Origin: an uncultured Alphaproteobacteria bacterium
GTDB taxonomy: Bacteria > Pseudomonadota > Alphaproteobacteria > Caulobacterales > Caulobacteraceae
Direction: 5' to 3'
NCBI GenBank assembly: GCA_937920085.1
Contig: CALETE010000081.1
Span: 62,001 to 126,000 of the forward strand
DNA length: 64,000 bases
Position numbers and translations under genes: made by a program. Positions within the stretch are counted from its first letter, which is position 1, and the number at the start of each line of letters is the position of its first letter. Shown here piece after piece: positions 51,853 through 60,929 of the stretch. Below the pieces are notes generated by a model. That model saw nothing but the letters and a program-made list of their open reading frames with translations. It made no database searches and was not told where the DNA came from.

Positions 51853-52602
51853 TTACGCCGCGTCCCGCGTCATCGTCATCATGTAGTTGATGTCGCAATC
51901 GCGCGATTGCGACCACCGGCCAGATAATGGGTCAAAACTAACGCCAAAGGGTCCTTGGATCGCCAAGCCTTCACCCGCCATAAAGTCTCGCAATTCAGAG
52001 GGCTTCAAGAATTTAGACCAGTCATGGGTGCCTGCTGGTAACCAACGCAGCACATATTCTGCTCCGACCTTTGCCAGGGCGAGGGCCTTCAGTGTCCGGT
52101 TCAGGGTTGCGACAATCATCAGACCGCCGGGGGCAAGCAGTCGCCCACAGGTGCGAAGATAGGCTGCGGGATCAGCCACATGTTCAATCACCTCCATGTT
52201 GAGAATGACGTCATAGGGACCAGCGCCGTCCGCCTCGAGCTGCTCAGCGGTCGAGCACAGATAGTTGACGGAGACACCGACCTGGGCGGCATGGGCGCTG
52301 GCCGTGCCGATATTCCGCTCTGAGGCATCAACACCGGTTACCTCAAAGCCCAGGCGGCTCATCGGCTCAGACAAAAGACCGCCCCCGCATCCGATATCCA
52401 GCAGCTTCAAGCCTTCAAAGGGGCAGCGTTCAGACCCATCGCGACCAAAACGGACCAGGGCCTGATCACGGATAAAGCCCAGACGTACGGGGTTGAACTT
52501 GTGCAAGGGGGCGAATTTACCCTTGGGGTCCCACCACTCAGCAGCAATTCGTGAAAATCGCTCAACTTCGGCGGGATCAATGCTGGAAATCATTCGTGTC
52601 AT
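51853..52602 (-). CDS. ubiG: Ubiquinone biosynthesis O-methyltransferase UbiG
   Basis: A 249-residue class I methyltransferase that carries out both O-methylations of ubiquinone. The SAM motif is LLDIGCGGGLLSEPMSRLG, and post-motif ILNMEVIEHVADPAAYL with LAPGGLMIVATLN follows. The N-terminus (ERFSRIAAEWWDPKGKFAPL) is the family signature. It is divergent from lysC, with a nested hairpin in the 112-bp gap between the two genes. It complements coq7 and the ubiK-like gene elsewhere in the window. Confidence 0.93.
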   Translation of the reverse strand: MTRMISSIDPAEVERFSRIAAEWWDPKGKFAPLHKFNPVRLGFIRDQALVRFGRDGSERCPFEGLKLLDIGCGGGLLSEPMSRLGFEVTGVDASERNIGTASAHAAQVGVSVNYLCSTAEQLEADGAGPYDVILNMEVIEHVADPAAYLRTCGRLLAPGGLMIVATLNRTLKALALAKVGAEYVLRWLPAGTHDWSKFLKPSELRDFMAGEGLAIQGPFGVSFDPLSGRWSQSRDCDINYMMTMTRDAA

Positions 52603-52621
52603 AGACCCCTTTTAACGCTTT

Positions 52622-52661
52622 GAAGGCAGAACGCGAAGGGGAAGCGTTGCCGACTGCCTTC
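52622..52661. other. Nested hairpin between ubiG and lysC
   Basis: An outer 8-bp stem (GAAGGCAG / CTGCCTTC) encloses an inner 5-bp stem (AACGC / GCGTT) with a nine-base loop and a five-base bulge on one side. It ends 54 bases before the lysC ATG and starts 20 bases before the ubiG ATG. Confidence 0.45.
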
Positions 52662-52714
52662 TGTCCGTTTAAGACCGCCCCTCCCATGCGACCAAGGAGC
52701 TGTCGCCAATAGCC

Positions 52715-53965
52715 ATGTCTCGGCTCGTAATGAAATTCGGCGGCACCTCGGTGGCCGATCTGGAACGTATCCGGCGGGTCGGACGCTTGGTGGCGGCTGA
52801 AGTCGCCGCTGGCCATAAGGTTGCTGTGGTTGTGTCGGCCATGGCTGGCAAGACCAATGAACTGGTCGCCTGGACAGACGGGACAGGCCCCGCAGCCAAT
52901 GGCTTACCCCCCTCAGATGACGAATACGATGTGGTCGTGGCCTCTGGCGAACAGGTGACGGCCGGCCTGCTGGCCATGACTCTTCGCAATATGGGTCTAC
53001 CGGCCAGATCCTGGATGGGCTGGCAGATACCGATCATCGCTGACGACGCGCATGGTCGATCACGCATTGAAGACGTTGAGGCCGATAAGCTGGTCTCGGC
53101 CATGGATACCGGGGAAATCGCCGTGATTGCAGGCTTCCAGGGCGTGACCCGAGATGGCCGTATCGCCACCCTCGGCCGCGGGGGGTCTGACACTAGCGCT
53201 GTGGCCATAGCCGCCGCGGTGAAGGCCATCCGTTGCGACATCTACACCGACGTTGACGGTGTCTACACCACCGACCCCCGCATTGAGTCAAAAGCGCGGA
53301 AGCTGACCAAGATCTCCTATGAAGAGATGTTGGAAATGGCGTCTCTGGGGGCAAAGGTCCTGCAAACGCGCTCGGTTGAACTGGCCATGGCGAAGAATGT
53401 GCCGGTGCGGGTATTGTCCAGTTTTGTCGAGCCCGGCGAAGCGCCCGGCCAGGGCACCATTGTGTGCGACGAGGAAGAAATCATGGAAAAGCGGATTGTC
53501 AGCGGCGTCGCCTACAGCCGCGATGAGGCTAAGATCAGCCTGTTTGGCCTACCTGACCATCCGGGCGTCTCTTCAGAGATTTTCGGGGCCCTGGCCGACG
53601 CCAATGTCAATGTCGACATGATCGTGCAAAGCCATGCGCGCACCGCCGATACGGCCAATATGGAATTCACCGTGGGCAAGAGAGACGCCGCGCGCACGGT
53701 GGACATCATCCGTGCAGCTCAGCCAAAAATCGGCTTTGACGACGTTCAGGTAAATGAAGACGTTTCCAAGGTTTCGGTGATTGGCGTTGGCATGCGTAGC
53801 CATACCGGCGTCGCAAAGACCATGTTCGGCGCTCTGGCCGAAAAGGGCGTCAATATTCAGGTGATATCGACCTCCGAAATCAAGATCAGCGTCTTGATCG
53901 ATGCCGCCTACACAGAACTGGCCGTGCGCGCCCTGCATGCCGCCTACGGACTTGACCAGCTCTAG
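52715..53965 (+). CDS. lysC: Aspartate kinase
   Basis: A 416-residue enzyme that phosphorylates aspartate, the first step to Lys, Thr, Met and diaminopimelate. The kinase motif KFGGTSVADLERI is at the start, with TDVDGVYTTDPRI later. Two C-terminal ACT domains (about 265-410) carry feedback control (ISLFGLPDHPGVSS, SVIGVGMRSHTGVAK). It is followed by an acylation pair instead of the ptsP gene usually found next to it in alphaproteobacteria. Confidence 0.94.
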   Translation: MSRLVMKFGGTSVADLERIRRVGRLVAAEVAAGHKVAVVVSAMAGKTNELVAWTDGTGPAANGLPPSDDEYDVVVASGEQVTAGLLAMTLRNMGLPARSWMGWQIPIIADDAHGRSRIEDVEADKLVSAMDTGEIAVIAGFQGVTRDGRIATLGRGGSDTSAVAIAAAVKAIRCDIYTDVDGVYTTDPRIESKARKLTKISYEEMLEMASLGAKVLQTRSVELAMAKNVPVRVLSSFVEPGEAPGQGTIVCDEEEIMEKRIVSGVAYSRDEAKISLFGLPDHPGVSSEIFGALADANVNVDMIVQSHARTADTANMEFTVGKRDAARTVDIIRAAQPKIGFDDVQVNEDVSKVSVIGVGMRSHTGVAKTMFGALAEKGVNIQVISTSEIKISVLIDAAYTELAVRALHAAYGLDQL

Positions 53966-54002
53966 GTATCTTGCCGTTCGGCGCAAGCTAGCCAAAGCTG
54001 CC

Positions 54003-54024
54003 GCGCCCTGCCAAGACAGGGCGC
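54003..54024 (+). terminator. GC hairpin after lysC
   Basis: GCGCCCTG, a CCAAGA loop and CAGGGCGC form a perfect 8-bp stem 38 bases after the lysC stop. There is no T-run, so it may be a partial barrier before the MBOAT gene. Confidence 0.4.
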
Positions 54025-54065
54025 ACCGAGGATAGCGGTTGGATTAAGAGGACGACGGCGCGGGC

Positions 54066-55490
54066 ATGGTCTTCAGTTCCATTATCTTCATCTTCTATTT
54101 CTTGCCGGTCTTCCTGATTGGCTATTACGCAGCAGGCTGGCGCACCGGTGCGCTTCTGGTTGGCAGTGTCGCCTTCTATGTCTGGGGCGAAGGCACCTAT
54201 ATTTTTCTGCTCGGCGCATTGATCTTGCTGAACTATCTCGCGGCTCTCGGTCTGGACCGCCTTGAAGCCGGTGGCAAACGAACCGCCGTGATCGTGACAA
54301 CCGTCTTGGTGAATTTCGCTGTCCTTGGCACCTTCAAATATGCAGGCTTTCTGGTCCAAAATCTTGGCGCCCTGCTGCCTGGGGCTCCCCTGCCCGAAGT
54401 GAAACTCGCCCTGCCCTTGGGCATTTCCTTTTTTACATTCCAGCTGGTGAGCTATCTGGTGGATGTCGCGCGGGGTCAGGTAAAGGCCGAAAAGGACCTG
54501 ATCAAGTTCGCTGCTTATATCCTGATGTTCCCGCATCTGATCGCGGGGCCGATCGTGCGATATGCCGACATTGTCGACGAGATGCATGCTGATCGGCGTC
54601 AGTCGACGCATCTAGGCTTGGGAATTCAATATTTTATCGTTGGCCTATGCCAGAAGGTATTGGTCGCCAATACCGTTTCTCCCCTGGCCGATTTTGCTTT
54701 CGGTGCCGCCAAACTTGATGGCATGAGCGCCTGGTTGGGGGCCATGGCCTATACCCTGCAAATCTATTTCGACTTCTGCGGCTATTCGAACATGGCCATT
54801 GGCCTGGCCTTCATGCTGGGCTTTACCTATCCAAGAAACTTCAACTATCCCTATTCAGCAGTCTCAATCACAGACTTCTGGCGGCGCTGGCACATATCGC
54901 TCTCATCTTGGTTTAGGGACTATGTCTACATTCCCTTGGGGGGAAACCGGGGTGGACTAGCCGCCACCCTGCGCAATCTGCTCATCGTCTTTTTACTGAC
55001 CGGCCTATGGCACGGGGCGGCTTGGAGCTTTGTGGTTTGGGGCCTATATCACGGGGCCTTCCTGATGGCGGAGCGCTTTGGTCTGGGGCGACTTTTGGAA
55101 CGTCTGCCCAAGGTCATCCGGCACGGATATGCCCTGCTCGCCATTGTGATCGGCTGGGTCATATTCCGCGCGGCGGACTTGCCCTCAGCCGGGCACTATC
55201 TCAAGGCCATGTTCGCACCCCATACCCTCTGGAATGGCGATGTCGGCGTCCTAGTCCTGCTAAATGCGGAAGTGATCGTCGCCATGGTCATTGGCGTCGT
55301 CCTCAGCTTTCCAACCTTGCCGGGGGTTTTGGACCGCCTTCACATGCCGCGGGCAGATGAGACCATCGGCGTTGGTGAAACCCGCGCCGCGCACATCCTG
55401 CCAGTTTCCATTCTGATCTTCGGCTTGATGCTCAGCGTCGCACACCTGGCCAATAGCTCCCTAAACCCCTTCCTCTATTTCAGGTTCTAA
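54066..55490 (+). CDS. MBOAT family O-acyltransferase (AlgI-like)
   Basis: A 474-residue polytopic membrane protein of the AlgI/DltB/PatA type, which takes acyl groups from a cytoplasmic donor across the membrane. The catalytic His is in LTGLWHGAAWSFVVWGLYHG. RNFNYPYSAVSITDFWRRWH and YVYIPLGGNRGG are strong AlgI signatures. The partner downstream is an AlgJ-like exported protein one base away, so the pair likely O-acylates a periplasmic glycan. No polysaccharide synthesis genes are adjacent. Confidence 0.9.
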   Translation: MVFSSIIFIFYFLPVFLIGYYAAGWRTGALLVGSVAFYVWGEGTYIFLLGALILLNYLAALGLDRLEAGGKRTAVIVTTVLVNFAVLGTFKYAGFLVQNLGALLPGAPLPEVKLALPLGISFFTFQLVSYLVDVARGQVKAEKDLIKFAAYILMFPHLIAGPIVRYADIVDEMHADRRQSTHLGLGIQYFIVGLCQKVLVANTVSPLADFAFGAAKLDGMSAWLGAMAYTLQIYFDFCGYSNMAIGLAFMLGFTYPRNFNYPYSAVSITDFWRRWHISLSSWFRDYVYIPLGGNRGGLAATLRNLLIVFLLTGLWHGAAWSFVVWGLYHGAFLMAERFGLGRLLERLPKVIRHGYALLAIVIGWVIFRAADLPSAGHYLKAMFAPHTLWNGDVGVLVLLNAEVIVAMVIGVVLSFPTLPGVLDRLHMPRADETIGVGETRAAHILPVSILIFGLMLSVAHLANSSLNPFLYFRF

Positions 55491-55491
55491 A

Positions 55492-56670
55492 ATGGCCTCG
55501 AACCCCACCTGGCATTGGCGCGCTCTGGTCGGTCTGACGGTCCTTACCCTAGCGTCCGGCTTTCTTTTGCCAAAAGTCGCGGTTGCGCCGGACCTGCAGG
55601 AGAAGCGGGTTCTCGCGACCTTGCCCGCACCTATGGCTCGCCTTGGGGATTTTGATGACTATCGCAAGGAGCTAGACGCCTATGTGGCAGACCAGTTTCC
55701 GGCGCGACCCTTTCTGATTGGATGGCTCAGTGCCGCCCGTTTACCCTTCGGCATATCGGGGACGGATCGGGTCATCATCGGCAAGCAGGGCTGGATGTTC
55801 TATGACAATGATAGCCATTTAGGGGCCGCACGTAACGCTCCGCCGATCGATGCAGCAGGCGCGCGCCAGGCTCTCAATGTGCTTGCGGGGCGGACGGAAT
55901 ATCTCCGTCAGCGCGGGATCAAATATCTGATGGTCACCCCCCCCCAAAAGGAAGCCCTCTATCCGCAGATGGGCCCCTATTGGTTTAAGGCCAGTCCCGG
56001 GCGGGCGGGCATGGTTCTGCCTGAAGCCGCCAAGGCTTCTGCTGCCGGCGACCTTCTCTACCTCTTTGATAGTATGCGCGAACCCGCCCAATCATCCATG
56101 AAGCTGTTTAGCCGCCACGACACCCACTGGTCCGGGCTTGGAGCCTATTATGGCTATGTGGGCATGATGAACCGGCTGAAATCCATGGGCATTGGCGATG
56201 GCCCCCGCCCAATATCTGACTTTCAGCCGAAACCCATAGTTCCCTGGGGCCCCAGAGATCTTTCCCTAATGCTGGGGGTCTCGAGCTTTGTCAGGTTTGA
56301 ATACCAGGAATACAGTGACAGGCCGATAGAGGGCCACCTTACAACCACCTATTTAGGGGCAGATCATAGCTGGACTGGCCCGCAAGTGATCGACACTGGC
56401 CTGGTTGGAAAACCCGTGCTCCTGATGACAAGGGACTCATTCTCAAATGCCTTAATGCCCTTTCTCTACGGCCATTTCAGCCGACTGATCCTGGCCCACA
56501 ATCAGGACGGTGCCTGGCGAGAAGACCTTATCAATCAGTACCATCCGGACGTTGTGGTCATTGAGGTGATTGAGTCCGGTATACTTCCATCCCTTGCAGA
56601 GGGCCCTCCGCCCACCGAGGACGCGAAGGCACGCAACGACGCCGTCGTAAAGGCGCGTTTCCCCAGATAG
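55492..56670 (+). CDS. AlgJ/AlgX-like SGNH acetyltransferase
   Basis: A 392-residue protein with an N-terminal membrane anchor (about 9-27) and a periplasmic SGNH-hydrolase-like domain. The catalytic pieces are D210-x-H212 in RHDTHWSG and S316 in MTRDSFSNA, as in AlgJ and AlgX. GTDRVIIGKQGWMFYDND is the family's N-terminal signature. It starts one base after the MBOAT stop and so forms a two-component acylation system. The polysaccharide target is unknown. Its stop codon lies inside a 12-bp hairpin. Confidence 0.85.
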   Translation: MASNPTWHWRALVGLTVLTLASGFLLPKVAVAPDLQEKRVLATLPAPMARLGDFDDYRKELDAYVADQFPARPFLIGWLSAARLPFGISGTDRVIIGKQGWMFYDNDSHLGAARNAPPIDAAGARQALNVLAGRTEYLRQRGIKYLMVTPPQKEALYPQMGPYWFKASPGRAGMVLPEAAKASAAGDLLYLFDSMREPAQSSMKLFSRHDTHWSGLGAYYGYVGMMNRLKSMGIGDGPRPISDFQPKPIVPWGPRDLSLMLGVSSFVRFEYQEYSDRPIEGHLTTTYLGADHSWTGPQVIDTGLVGKPVLLMTRDSFSNALMPFLYGHFSRLILAHNQDGAWREDLINQYHPDVVVIEVIESGILPSLAEGPPPTEDAKARNDAVVKARFPR

Positions 56671-56694
56671 GGCGCGATCAGGTCGCGCCCTATC
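56666..56694. terminator. Perfect 12-bp hairpin overlapping the AlgJ-like stop codon
   Basis: GATAGGGCGCGA, a TCAGG loop and TCGCGCCCTATC; the TAG stop at 56668-56670 is inside the left arm. It separates two convergent genes. There is no U-run. Confidence 0.55.
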
Positions 56695-56737
56695 GCCAGG
56701 CAGATCAGGGTGATCCGAGGAAGCTTTCCTTAGTCCC

Positions 56738-58477
56738 CTAGGGCTTGGCCTTTGCAGCACCCGGAATGGCCATGGGGAAATCCTTCGACCAGTGGATGGC
56801 GGTGCCGCCGGAAATGTACCAACTGACGACCAAGGCACAGATCAAGGCTGCTGCTATGTGCGTCCTTGTCCGTCGATAGGTGAAGACGGTCAGGATCGCC
56901 AAGGCGGTCATCAGAGGCACAAATTGAATGGCCACAATGACGTTTAGCGGCTCGGTCGGCGTCAAGAGCATGCCCGTCTCGAACAGGTATCCATACTGAA
57001 CGAGCAGCAGGGCGACAAAACCCCCAGCCATAGCGAAGATGGCGTAGGCATATTGCGTCAAAGCCCCTGCTGACCGAGGCGGCAGGGCCGCTGTCAGCGC
57101 TCTTAAGGTCACCCAGAAATAGACAATCCACGGTACCAAATAGGCCAAGAAGATCGCGAAATGCGCCTGATCGAGTGGCTTCAATCCTAGGACCCAAAAT
57201 CGAAAATCGACCTTGAAGATACGGTCAGCCATTACCAAAGAGAGGTAGCCGACCGCCACGGTCACCGCCGCCATCACGCTGACCCGGAGCCAGGCCTGGG
57301 GGCGCTTGGAAATCTTGGTCCGCATAATCCAGGACAGGACGAGGGCTAGACCTGCATTGAGCAAGGCCCAGACGACCAACTGATTGTGGATATACTGCGG
57401 AAACTGCTGCATCGGCACAAAGAGCCCACCCAGCTTCATGAAGGGGAAGAAGGTCACGGCAGGAAGGGCTGCCGTGATACCAAGACCCAGCCAGCGAGAT
57501 AGGCCCGGCCGACCACCCTCTGGTTCTTCCATGGCCAAAAACCGTGTGACCAAGGGCTGGGAGAGGATTTGGAATGTGCCCAGCATCAGGACCACAAAGC
57601 CGATAAAGGCGGTCAGGGTGCCGACCTCCTTCCAGATCCAGATTTGGTCTGAGGGATCCCGCGGCGTCCCCGCGCCCGAAAGTGTGTTTTGGAACCAATC
57701 AACAGCGCGGCCCACCCCCGCCTTGGAGAAATGCTCCCAGGGGTGTGTCACAGGAGGATTGTAAAAAACCCGGGCGGTACCGGCCGTAAGGTCTCCATAG
57801 ACTTGACCTTCAACCACCGGCTTATCGGTTCCAAAGAGCGCTTGGATACCCTGCGATTTTGCGACATCAGACCCCTTGGGCGACTTCCACATGAGCCCGG
57901 CGAATTCATCAAATTGGCCAAACACGAGCGCTAGATTTCGCGGTAGCTGGGTGTTCACAGGAACCTTTGGCCCAAGCAGGCCAGGCGAAGATCCCTCTAG
58001 AACGGTGGATTTATAGCCTTGCGGTTGGGAGAGCGCCGCCATGTAAACGGGCGCACCGCCGAGGCTATGACCTTCGAGCCCGATATTTGCGCGGTCCACA
58101 CCCGGGAGGGTTTGGAGATAGGCCAAGGCGGCAGGCCCGCCGAACCCATTGGCACCAACATTGCCCGTTGAATAGCCGTGCCCCGTCATATCCATGGCCA
58201 GGACAACAAAACCACGGCGAGACAACTCAATGGCAAACGGGCTCTGCATTTCGCGGGTGTTGATATAGCCGTGGCTGACCAAGACCGCGGGCGCTGGATG
58301 GGCAGCATCCACACCGGCAGGCATGTAGAGCAGCCCCGACATCACCACGCCCTTTGGGCCAGGGAAGCGGACGTCGGTCACCTTGGTTCCACCCGTGGTC
58401 TGAATCACATGGGCGAGAAAAGCCCCCACCAGGATCAACAGCCATCCCAGACCAAAAAGCCCGAACCGTCTTATCAC
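56738..58477 (-). CDS. Membrane-fused alpha/beta hydrolase
   Basis: A 579-residue protein with a GTG start after GGGAGG. An N-terminal anchor (about 5-24) precedes an alpha/beta hydrolase domain (about 35-265): LVSHGYINTREM, AMDMTGHGYS and nucleophile elbow LEGHSLGGAPVY. The C-terminal half (about 285-570) has around seven membrane segments. The hydrolase is thus expected outside or at the membrane surface, tethered to a polytopic domain of unknown role. It is convergent with the acylation pair, so a deacylase role for the same target is possible but unproved. Confidence 0.75.
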   Translation of the reverse strand: MIRRFGLFGLGWLLILVGAFLAHVIQTTGGTKVTDVRFPGPKGVVMSGLLYMPAGVDAAHPAPAVLVSHGYINTREMQSPFAIELSRRGFVVLAMDMTGHGYSTGNVGANGFGGPAALAYLQTLPGVDRANIGLEGHSLGGAPVYMAALSQPQGYKSTVLEGSSPGLLGPKVPVNTQLPRNLALVFGQFDEFAGLMWKSPKGSDVAKSQGIQALFGTDKPVVEGQVYGDLTAGTARVFYNPPVTHPWEHFSKAGVGRAVDWFQNTLSGAGTPRDPSDQIWIWKEVGTLTAFIGFVVLMLGTFQILSQPLVTRFLAMEEPEGGRPGLSRWLGLGITAALPAVTFFPFMKLGGLFVPMQQFPQYIHNQLVVWALLNAGLALVLSWIMRTKISKRPQAWLRVSVMAAVTVAVGYLSLVMADRIFKVDFRFWVLGLKPLDQAHFAIFLAYLVPWIVYFWVTLRALTAALPPRSAGALTQYAYAIFAMAGGFVALLLVQYGYLFETGMLLTPTEPLNVIVAIQFVPLMTALAILTVFTYRRTRTHIAAALICALVVSWYISGGTAIHWSKDFPMAIPGAAKAKP

Positions 58478-58657
58478 TTCCGCCTCCCGCGTTGTCTTTG
58501 CGGCGACTATGAGGCAGGGATTGTGATCGGAGCAAAGATTTTCACGCCTCAGTTGTCGACGAGTTCCAGAAATCTGACGGTGCGACCTGTATTTCCATCT
58601 CCGTCTCTGACTGCAAACCTGCTAAACCTGTCAAAAGGAGAGGAGACCTCGGTCTTG

Positions 58658-60922
58658 ATGCCGTCACCGACAGCTGGAATTCGCGGACAGCGAAGCCTGT
58701 TGAAGCAGATCCGTGAGGCCTTGGCCTCCGGTGGACCAGCCCAGGCGCGTCTGGACATGGTTGTGCGGATCATCGCCCAGTCCATGGTGGCGGAAGTTTG
58801 CTCGCTCTACATGCGCCGGGCGATTGGCGACATGGAACTGTTCGCAACCCAGGGCCTCGATCCAAACGCTGTTCACGTCACAAGGATGAAGCCTGGGGAA
58901 GGCCTCGTTGGCGAGATCATGCGCCTAGGCCGACCGCTAAACCTCTCTGACGCGCCCAGTCACCCTGCCTTCTCCTATCGACCGGAAACCGGTGAAGATC
59001 CCTTCCATGCCTTTATGGGCGTTCCCCTCCTGAGGGGCGGACGTGCGATCGGCGTTCTGGTCGTCCAGAACCGCACTGAGCGGGTCTATTCCGACGATGA
59101 TGTCGAAGACCTGCAAATCGTTGCCATGGTCCTGACCGAAATGGTCGTTGGCGGCGAGATCGCGCAAGCGGGTCCCTTGAGCGGAATTGATCTGGTTCCG
59201 CAAAAGCCCGAGCGGCTTAAGGGGACACGATTTGCCGAGGGTTTGGCGCTTGGCGTCGCCGTCCTGCATGAACCCCCTGTGGCCCCGTCTCAGCTTTTGG
59301 CAGATGACGTTGGCGCAGAAGATGCACGATTAAAAACCGCGATTTCGGAACTTCAGGCTCAGATCGATTTCATGCTGGAAGGCCAGCATGGACTTGTCGA
59401 GGCCAGCTATGAGGTGCTGGAAACCTATCGCATGTTCGCCCACGACCGTGGCTGGAACCGGAGTCTTGAGGACGCCGTTCGCAATGGTCTGACGGCAGAA
59501 GCCGCGGTTGAACGTGTTCGATCAGAACACCGAGCGCGCCTTGGCCAAGCCCGCGATCCGTATCTGAGGGAACGGCTGCACGATTTCGAAGACTTGGCGG
59601 ATCGCTTGCTGCGCCACCTCTCCGGGGAAGGTGCGAAGGCACGGCAACTCCCAGACAACGCCATACTGATCGCCCGAAATCTCGGTCCAGCGGACTTGTT
59701 GGAATATGATCGAACCAAGCTGAAGGGCCTGTTGCTGGAAGAGGGATCGGCGGCAAGCCATGCGGCGATTGTTGCCCGTGCCCTGGACATTCCCTGCGTA
59801 GGTCGCCTGGCCGGGCTGCGGGACAGGGTCTCGGAGAACGATCAGGTTATTGTCGATGCCGAAACGGGTGAAGCCTACCTTCGGCCACGCCCAGACGTCA
59901 TCAAGGCCCTCCAGGCCCGGATCGAGGTCCGCCAGCAAAGGCGGGCGGAATTCGCAAAACTGCGCGACACCCCGGCGTTTACCCGTGACGGGGCCAAGGT
60001 CAGCCTGTTGATGAATGCTGGTCTCGATGTCGACCTGGATATTCTTGAGGAAACTGGAGCTGAAGGGATTGGTCTGTTTCGGACCGAATTCCAGTTCATG
60101 GTTGCCGAGGAAATGCCCCGGTTCAACGCCCAGGCGGCCCTGTATGAGCGGGTCATGGACGCGGCAGGGGATCGGCCGGTCACCTTCCGCACCCTTGATC
60201 TCGGTGGTGATAAGGTCCTGCCCTATTTGGAAGCCGAGCGGGAGGACAATCCAGCCCTTGGCTGGCGTGCCATTCGCATGGGTCTGGACCGGCCAGCCTT
60301 ACTGCGACTGCAACTTCGCGCCCTGATCGCTGCATCCAAGGGCCGGGCCCTGAAAATCATGTTCCCCCTCGTGGCCAGCGTTGATGAGTTCCGCGCCGCC
60401 CGGGCCTTGGTTGACCACGAGATTGCCTGGGCGCAAAAGCGTGGGCGTCCTGCCCCAATGCGCTTGGACGTCGGAGCCATGATTGAGGCCCCATCTCTCA
60501 TCTGGCACTTGGACGCCCTTCTGCCGATGACAGATTTCGTAAGTGTCGGTACCAATGATCTGATGCAGTATATGTTCGCTGCTGACCGCGGAAATCCGAG
60601 GGTTTCGGACCGCTATGACTTCCTATCCCCACCTGCCCTGCGTGCCCTTGAGACCATTCAGAAGGCCTGCGCGGAAACCGGCACGCCCGTCTCTGTTTGC
60701 GGGGAAATGGCAGGCCGGCCACTCGAGGCCTTTGTGCTCGTGGCCCTTGGGTTTGAGGCTCTATCCATGCCCCCCGCGGGCATCGGACCGGTCAAACAGA
60801 TGGTCCTGTCTTGCGACCGTGAAGCCGCTCACCGCGGGATAACGGCCCTCTTGCGCAGCACAGCTGGCACAATTCGCAACGAGGTCGAGACCCTCGCACG
60901 CAAGCTCTATCTCGCCATCTAG
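58658..60922 (+). CDS. ptsP: PEP-protein phosphotransferase PtsP (nitrogen PTS EI)
   Basis: A 754-residue Enzyme I of the nitrogen phosphotransferase system, passing phosphate from PEP to NPr and then EIIA(Ntr). The N-terminal GAF domain (about 25-160) senses a small ligand. The phospho-accepting His is in EEGSAASHAAIVARALDIPC. The C-terminal PEP-binding barrel has GAEGIGLFRTEFQFM and TNDLMQYMFAADR. The start is the ATG at 58658; a longer frame overlaps the divergent hydrolase and is rejected. NPr and EIIA genes are not in the window. Confidence 0.92.
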   Translation: MPSPTAGIRGQRSLLKQIREALASGGPAQARLDMVVRIIAQSMVAEVCSLYMRRAIGDMELFATQGLDPNAVHVTRMKPGEGLVGEIMRLGRPLNLSDAPSHPAFSYRPETGEDPFHAFMGVPLLRGGRAIGVLVVQNRTERVYSDDDVEDLQIVAMVLTEMVVGGEIAQAGPLSGIDLVPQKPERLKGTRFAEGLALGVAVLHEPPVAPSQLLADDVGAEDARLKTAISELQAQIDFMLEGQHGLVEASYEVLETYRMFAHDRGWNRSLEDAVRNGLTAEAAVERVRSEHRARLGQARDPYLRERLHDFEDLADRLLRHLSGEGAKARQLPDNAILIARNLGPADLLEYDRTKLKGLLLEEGSAASHAAIVARALDIPCVGRLAGLRDRVSENDQVIVDAETGEAYLRPRPDVIKALQARIEVRQQRRAEFAKLRDTPAFTRDGAKVSLLMNAGLDVDLDILEETGAEGIGLFRTEFQFMVAEEMPRFNAQAALYERVMDAAGDRPVTFRTLDLGGDKVLPYLEAEREDNPALGWRAIRMGLDRPALLRLQLRALIAASKGRALKIMFPLVASVDEFRAARALVDHEIAWAQKRGRPAPMRLDVGAMIEAPSLIWHLDALLPMTDFVSVGTNDLMQYMFAADRGNPRVSDRYDFLSPPALRALETIQKACAETGTPVSVCGEMAGRPLEAFVLVALGFEALSMPPAGIGPVKQMVLSCDREAAHRGITALLRSTAGTIRNEVETLARKLYLAI

Positions 60923-60929
60923 TTCCACC

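Noticed and set aside
58178..58657. N-terminal extension of PtsP
   Set aside because: It overlaps the divergent hydrolase gene; the family N-terminus fits the ATG at 58658.
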